This document shows positions 5,240-5,995 of a stretch of DNA of 5,995 nucleotides, piece after piece. How positions within the stretch are numbered: the first letter of the stretch is position 1; each line of letters starts with the position of its first letter. The notes beneath the pieces are model-generated. The model saw nothing but the letters and a program-made list of their open reading frames with translations, was not told where the DNA came from and did not search any database. Origin of the DNA: RGIG250 sp045616885 (GTDB taxonomy: Bacteria; Bacillota; Negativicutes; Selenomonadales; Selenomonadaceae); NCBI GenBank assembly GCA_045616885.1, contig JAZLHS010000041.1:1-5995 (forward strand), read 5' to 3'. Position numbers and translations under genes: made by a program.

Positions 5240-5245
5240 AGGGAG
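5239..5245 (+). promoter_or_regulatory. Ribosome binding site supporting a TTG start for the DUF4446 gene
   Basis: AAGGGAG overlaps the parB stop and lies ten bases before the TTG at 5256. The first in-frame ATG (5277) is 31 bases away from it and has no purine-rich site of its own, so TTG is the better start. Confidence 0.6.
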
Positions 5246-5255
5246 ATAAAGAATT

Positions 5256-5747
5256 TTGGGCTTCGTACAAGCAAATATGACAAATATAGTGATGGGACTG
5301 GCCGGGCTTTCCGCTGTGCTGCTCATCTGGAATATCTGCCTGCAGGTGTCGCTGTCGGGCTTGAAGAAACGGTACAGTCAGATGATGATGGGAGACGAGA
5401 CCGGCAAGAATTTCGAGCAGATGCTGCTGGCTCATATCGCCAAGACCGACCGGGTAGAGGAAGAAAACCGGGAGATAAAGGCGGAGCTGAAACGCATCTC
5501 CGACCTCCTGAATATCTCGGTCAACCGCATCGGCGTTGTTCGCTTCTCGGCCTTCAAGGACACCGGCAGTGACCTGAGCTATGCAGTGGCACTGCTCGAC
5601 CAGAATAATGACGGCGTGGTATTCTCCAGCATCTTCGGCCGCGAGGATTCCCGCAGCTATGTGAAGCCGATAAAGAACGGTGCCAGCACCTATACACTCA
5701 CCGGTGAGGAGCAGGACGCTATCCGACAGGCAAAAGAGTGGAAATAA
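5256..5747 (+). CDS. DUF4446 family membrane-anchored protein
   Basis: The 163-residue protein matches the DUF4446 family, which is common in Firmicutes directly after parB and has no established function. One membrane segment at about 8-31 (MTNIVMGLAGLSAVLLIWNI) is followed by a basic KKRY (37-40), a helical/coiled-coil stretch (about 52-90), and the conserved core: RIGVVRFSAF (91-100), GSDLSYAVALLD (104-115), GVVFSSIFGREDSRSY (120-135) and KPIKNG (137-142). The basic residues after the membrane segment suggest that the core faces the cytoplasm, where it could meet ParA or ParB; this is inference. A TTG start at 5256 is chosen from the ribosome binding site; the alternative ATG at 5277 would shorten it by seven residues without loss of the membrane segment. 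The gap after parB is 16 bases and a terminator follows, so it is the last gene of the operon. Confidence 0.9.
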   Translation: MGFVQANMTNIVMGLAGLSAVLLIWNICLQVSLSGLKKRYSQMMMGDETGKNFEQMLLAHIAKTDRVEEENREIKAELKRISDLLNISVNRIGVVRFSAFKDTGSDLSYAVALLDQNNDGVVFSSIFGREDSRSYVKPIKNGASTYTLTGEEQDAIRQAKEWK

Positions 5748-5765
5748 TTTAATGGAATAGACACA

Positions 5766-5792
5766 AAAAAGGAGCCGTAAGGGCTCCTTTTT
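5766..5792 (+). terminator. Intrinsic terminator of the parA-parB-DUF4446 operon
   Basis: GGAGCC (5771-5776) pairs with GGCTCC (5782-5787) around the loop GTAAG, flanked by AAAAA and TTTTT, which extend the stem. The symmetry means it could also stop transcripts from the convergent minus-strand gene on the right. Confidence 0.93.
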
Positions 5793-5806
5793 ATATGCTT
5801 ATGAAA

Positions 5807-5850
5807 GCCTCCCCTCTAGGGGAGGTGCCGAGCATGGCGAGGCGGAGGGG
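5807..5850. repeat. GC-rich structured intergenic repeat, copy B
   Basis: CCTCCCC (5808-5814) and GGGGAGG (5819-5825) form a perfect seven-pair hairpin with loop TCTA. A small GCC/GGC stem follows (5827-5829 with 5836-5838) around GAGCAT, then GGCGGAGGGG. The order of parts matches copy A at 3126-3177. It lies between two convergent genes, 17 bases beyond the 3' end of the minus-strand hydrolase gene. Confidence 0.65.
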
Positions 5851-5866
5851 TAATAAAAGATATACT

Positions 5867-5995
5867 TTACCTCAAGTTAGGGAAATTTTGTTCAAGGAAT
5901 TTTCCGATTGCTTCTCCGATGATTTTCTTCGCCGTGGCATCGGGATGAAGTCCGTCGGCGCTGTGGCTGTCCCGGAGCCAGCCGTTTTCATCGAT
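5867..5995 (-). CDS. SGNH/GDSL-family hydrolase, C-terminal 42 residues only
   Basis: The open frame enters from the right edge and ends at the TAA complementary to 5867-5869. The visible part reads IDENGWLRDSHSADGLHPDA, then TAKKIIGEAIGKFLEQNFPNLR. DGLHPDA is the typical block V of SGNH/GDSL esterases, holding the catalytic Asp and His (D-x-x-H-P), followed by the usual C-terminal helix. The family includes lipases, acyl-hydrolases and carbohydrate esterases; the substrate and any signal peptide lie outside the window. It faces the parAB operon tail to tail. Confidence 0.85.
   Translation of the reverse strand: MDENGWLRDSHSADGLHPDATAKKIIGEAIGKFLEQNFPNLR

Overview
The window looks like part of a chromosome from a low-to-mid GC Firmicute. 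The evidence is strong GGAGG-type ribosome binding sites, TATAAT-like promoters, a Soj/Spo0J (ParA/ParB) pair followed directly by a DUF4446 gene, a YigZ/YvyE-family protein and a BmpA-type ABC transporter ATPase. A Negativicutes-like (Selenomonas/Dialister/Megasphaera-type) host is my best guess from this gene set and the kind of GC-rich intergenic repeats, but this is inference. No rRNA or other decisive marker is present.

Layout: the left 923 bases hold the 5' part of a double-domain sugar/nucleoside-type ABC ATPase on the minus strand, with a clear promoter. A short palindromic repeat made of two tandem 15-mers separates it from a plus-strand gene for an unrecognised protein with one N-terminal membrane segment. 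Next comes a lower-GC islet with a DUF4258 gene and a YgiT-type zinc-finger gene one base apart, shaped like a toxin-antitoxin cassette and closed by a strong terminator. A yigZ-family gene follows under its own promoter. A 260-base gap then carries two GC-rich structured repeats and the promoter of the segregation operon.

The core of the window is parA-parB-DUF4446 (3370-5747). parB starts at a GTG inside the end of parA, DUF4446 probably starts at a TTG 16 bases after parB, and an intrinsic terminator closes the unit. ParA (ATPase) and ParB (CTP-dependent parS clamp) should act together in chromosome origin segregation. The membrane-anchored DUF4446 protein is of unknown function but its position suggests a shared role. 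ParA is unusual in having a lysine-rich tail of about 40 residues before the ATPase domain. The right end has another GC-rich repeat and the last 42 codons of a minus-strand SGNH/GDSL hydrolase.

I found no RNA gene, CRISPR array, insertion sequence or consensus parS. Nothing here is clearly a new system. The points most worth a second look are the ParA tail with the three-gene operon, the DUF4258/YgiT cassette and its compact promoter, the degenerate signature motif of the ABC ATPase, and the structured repeats.
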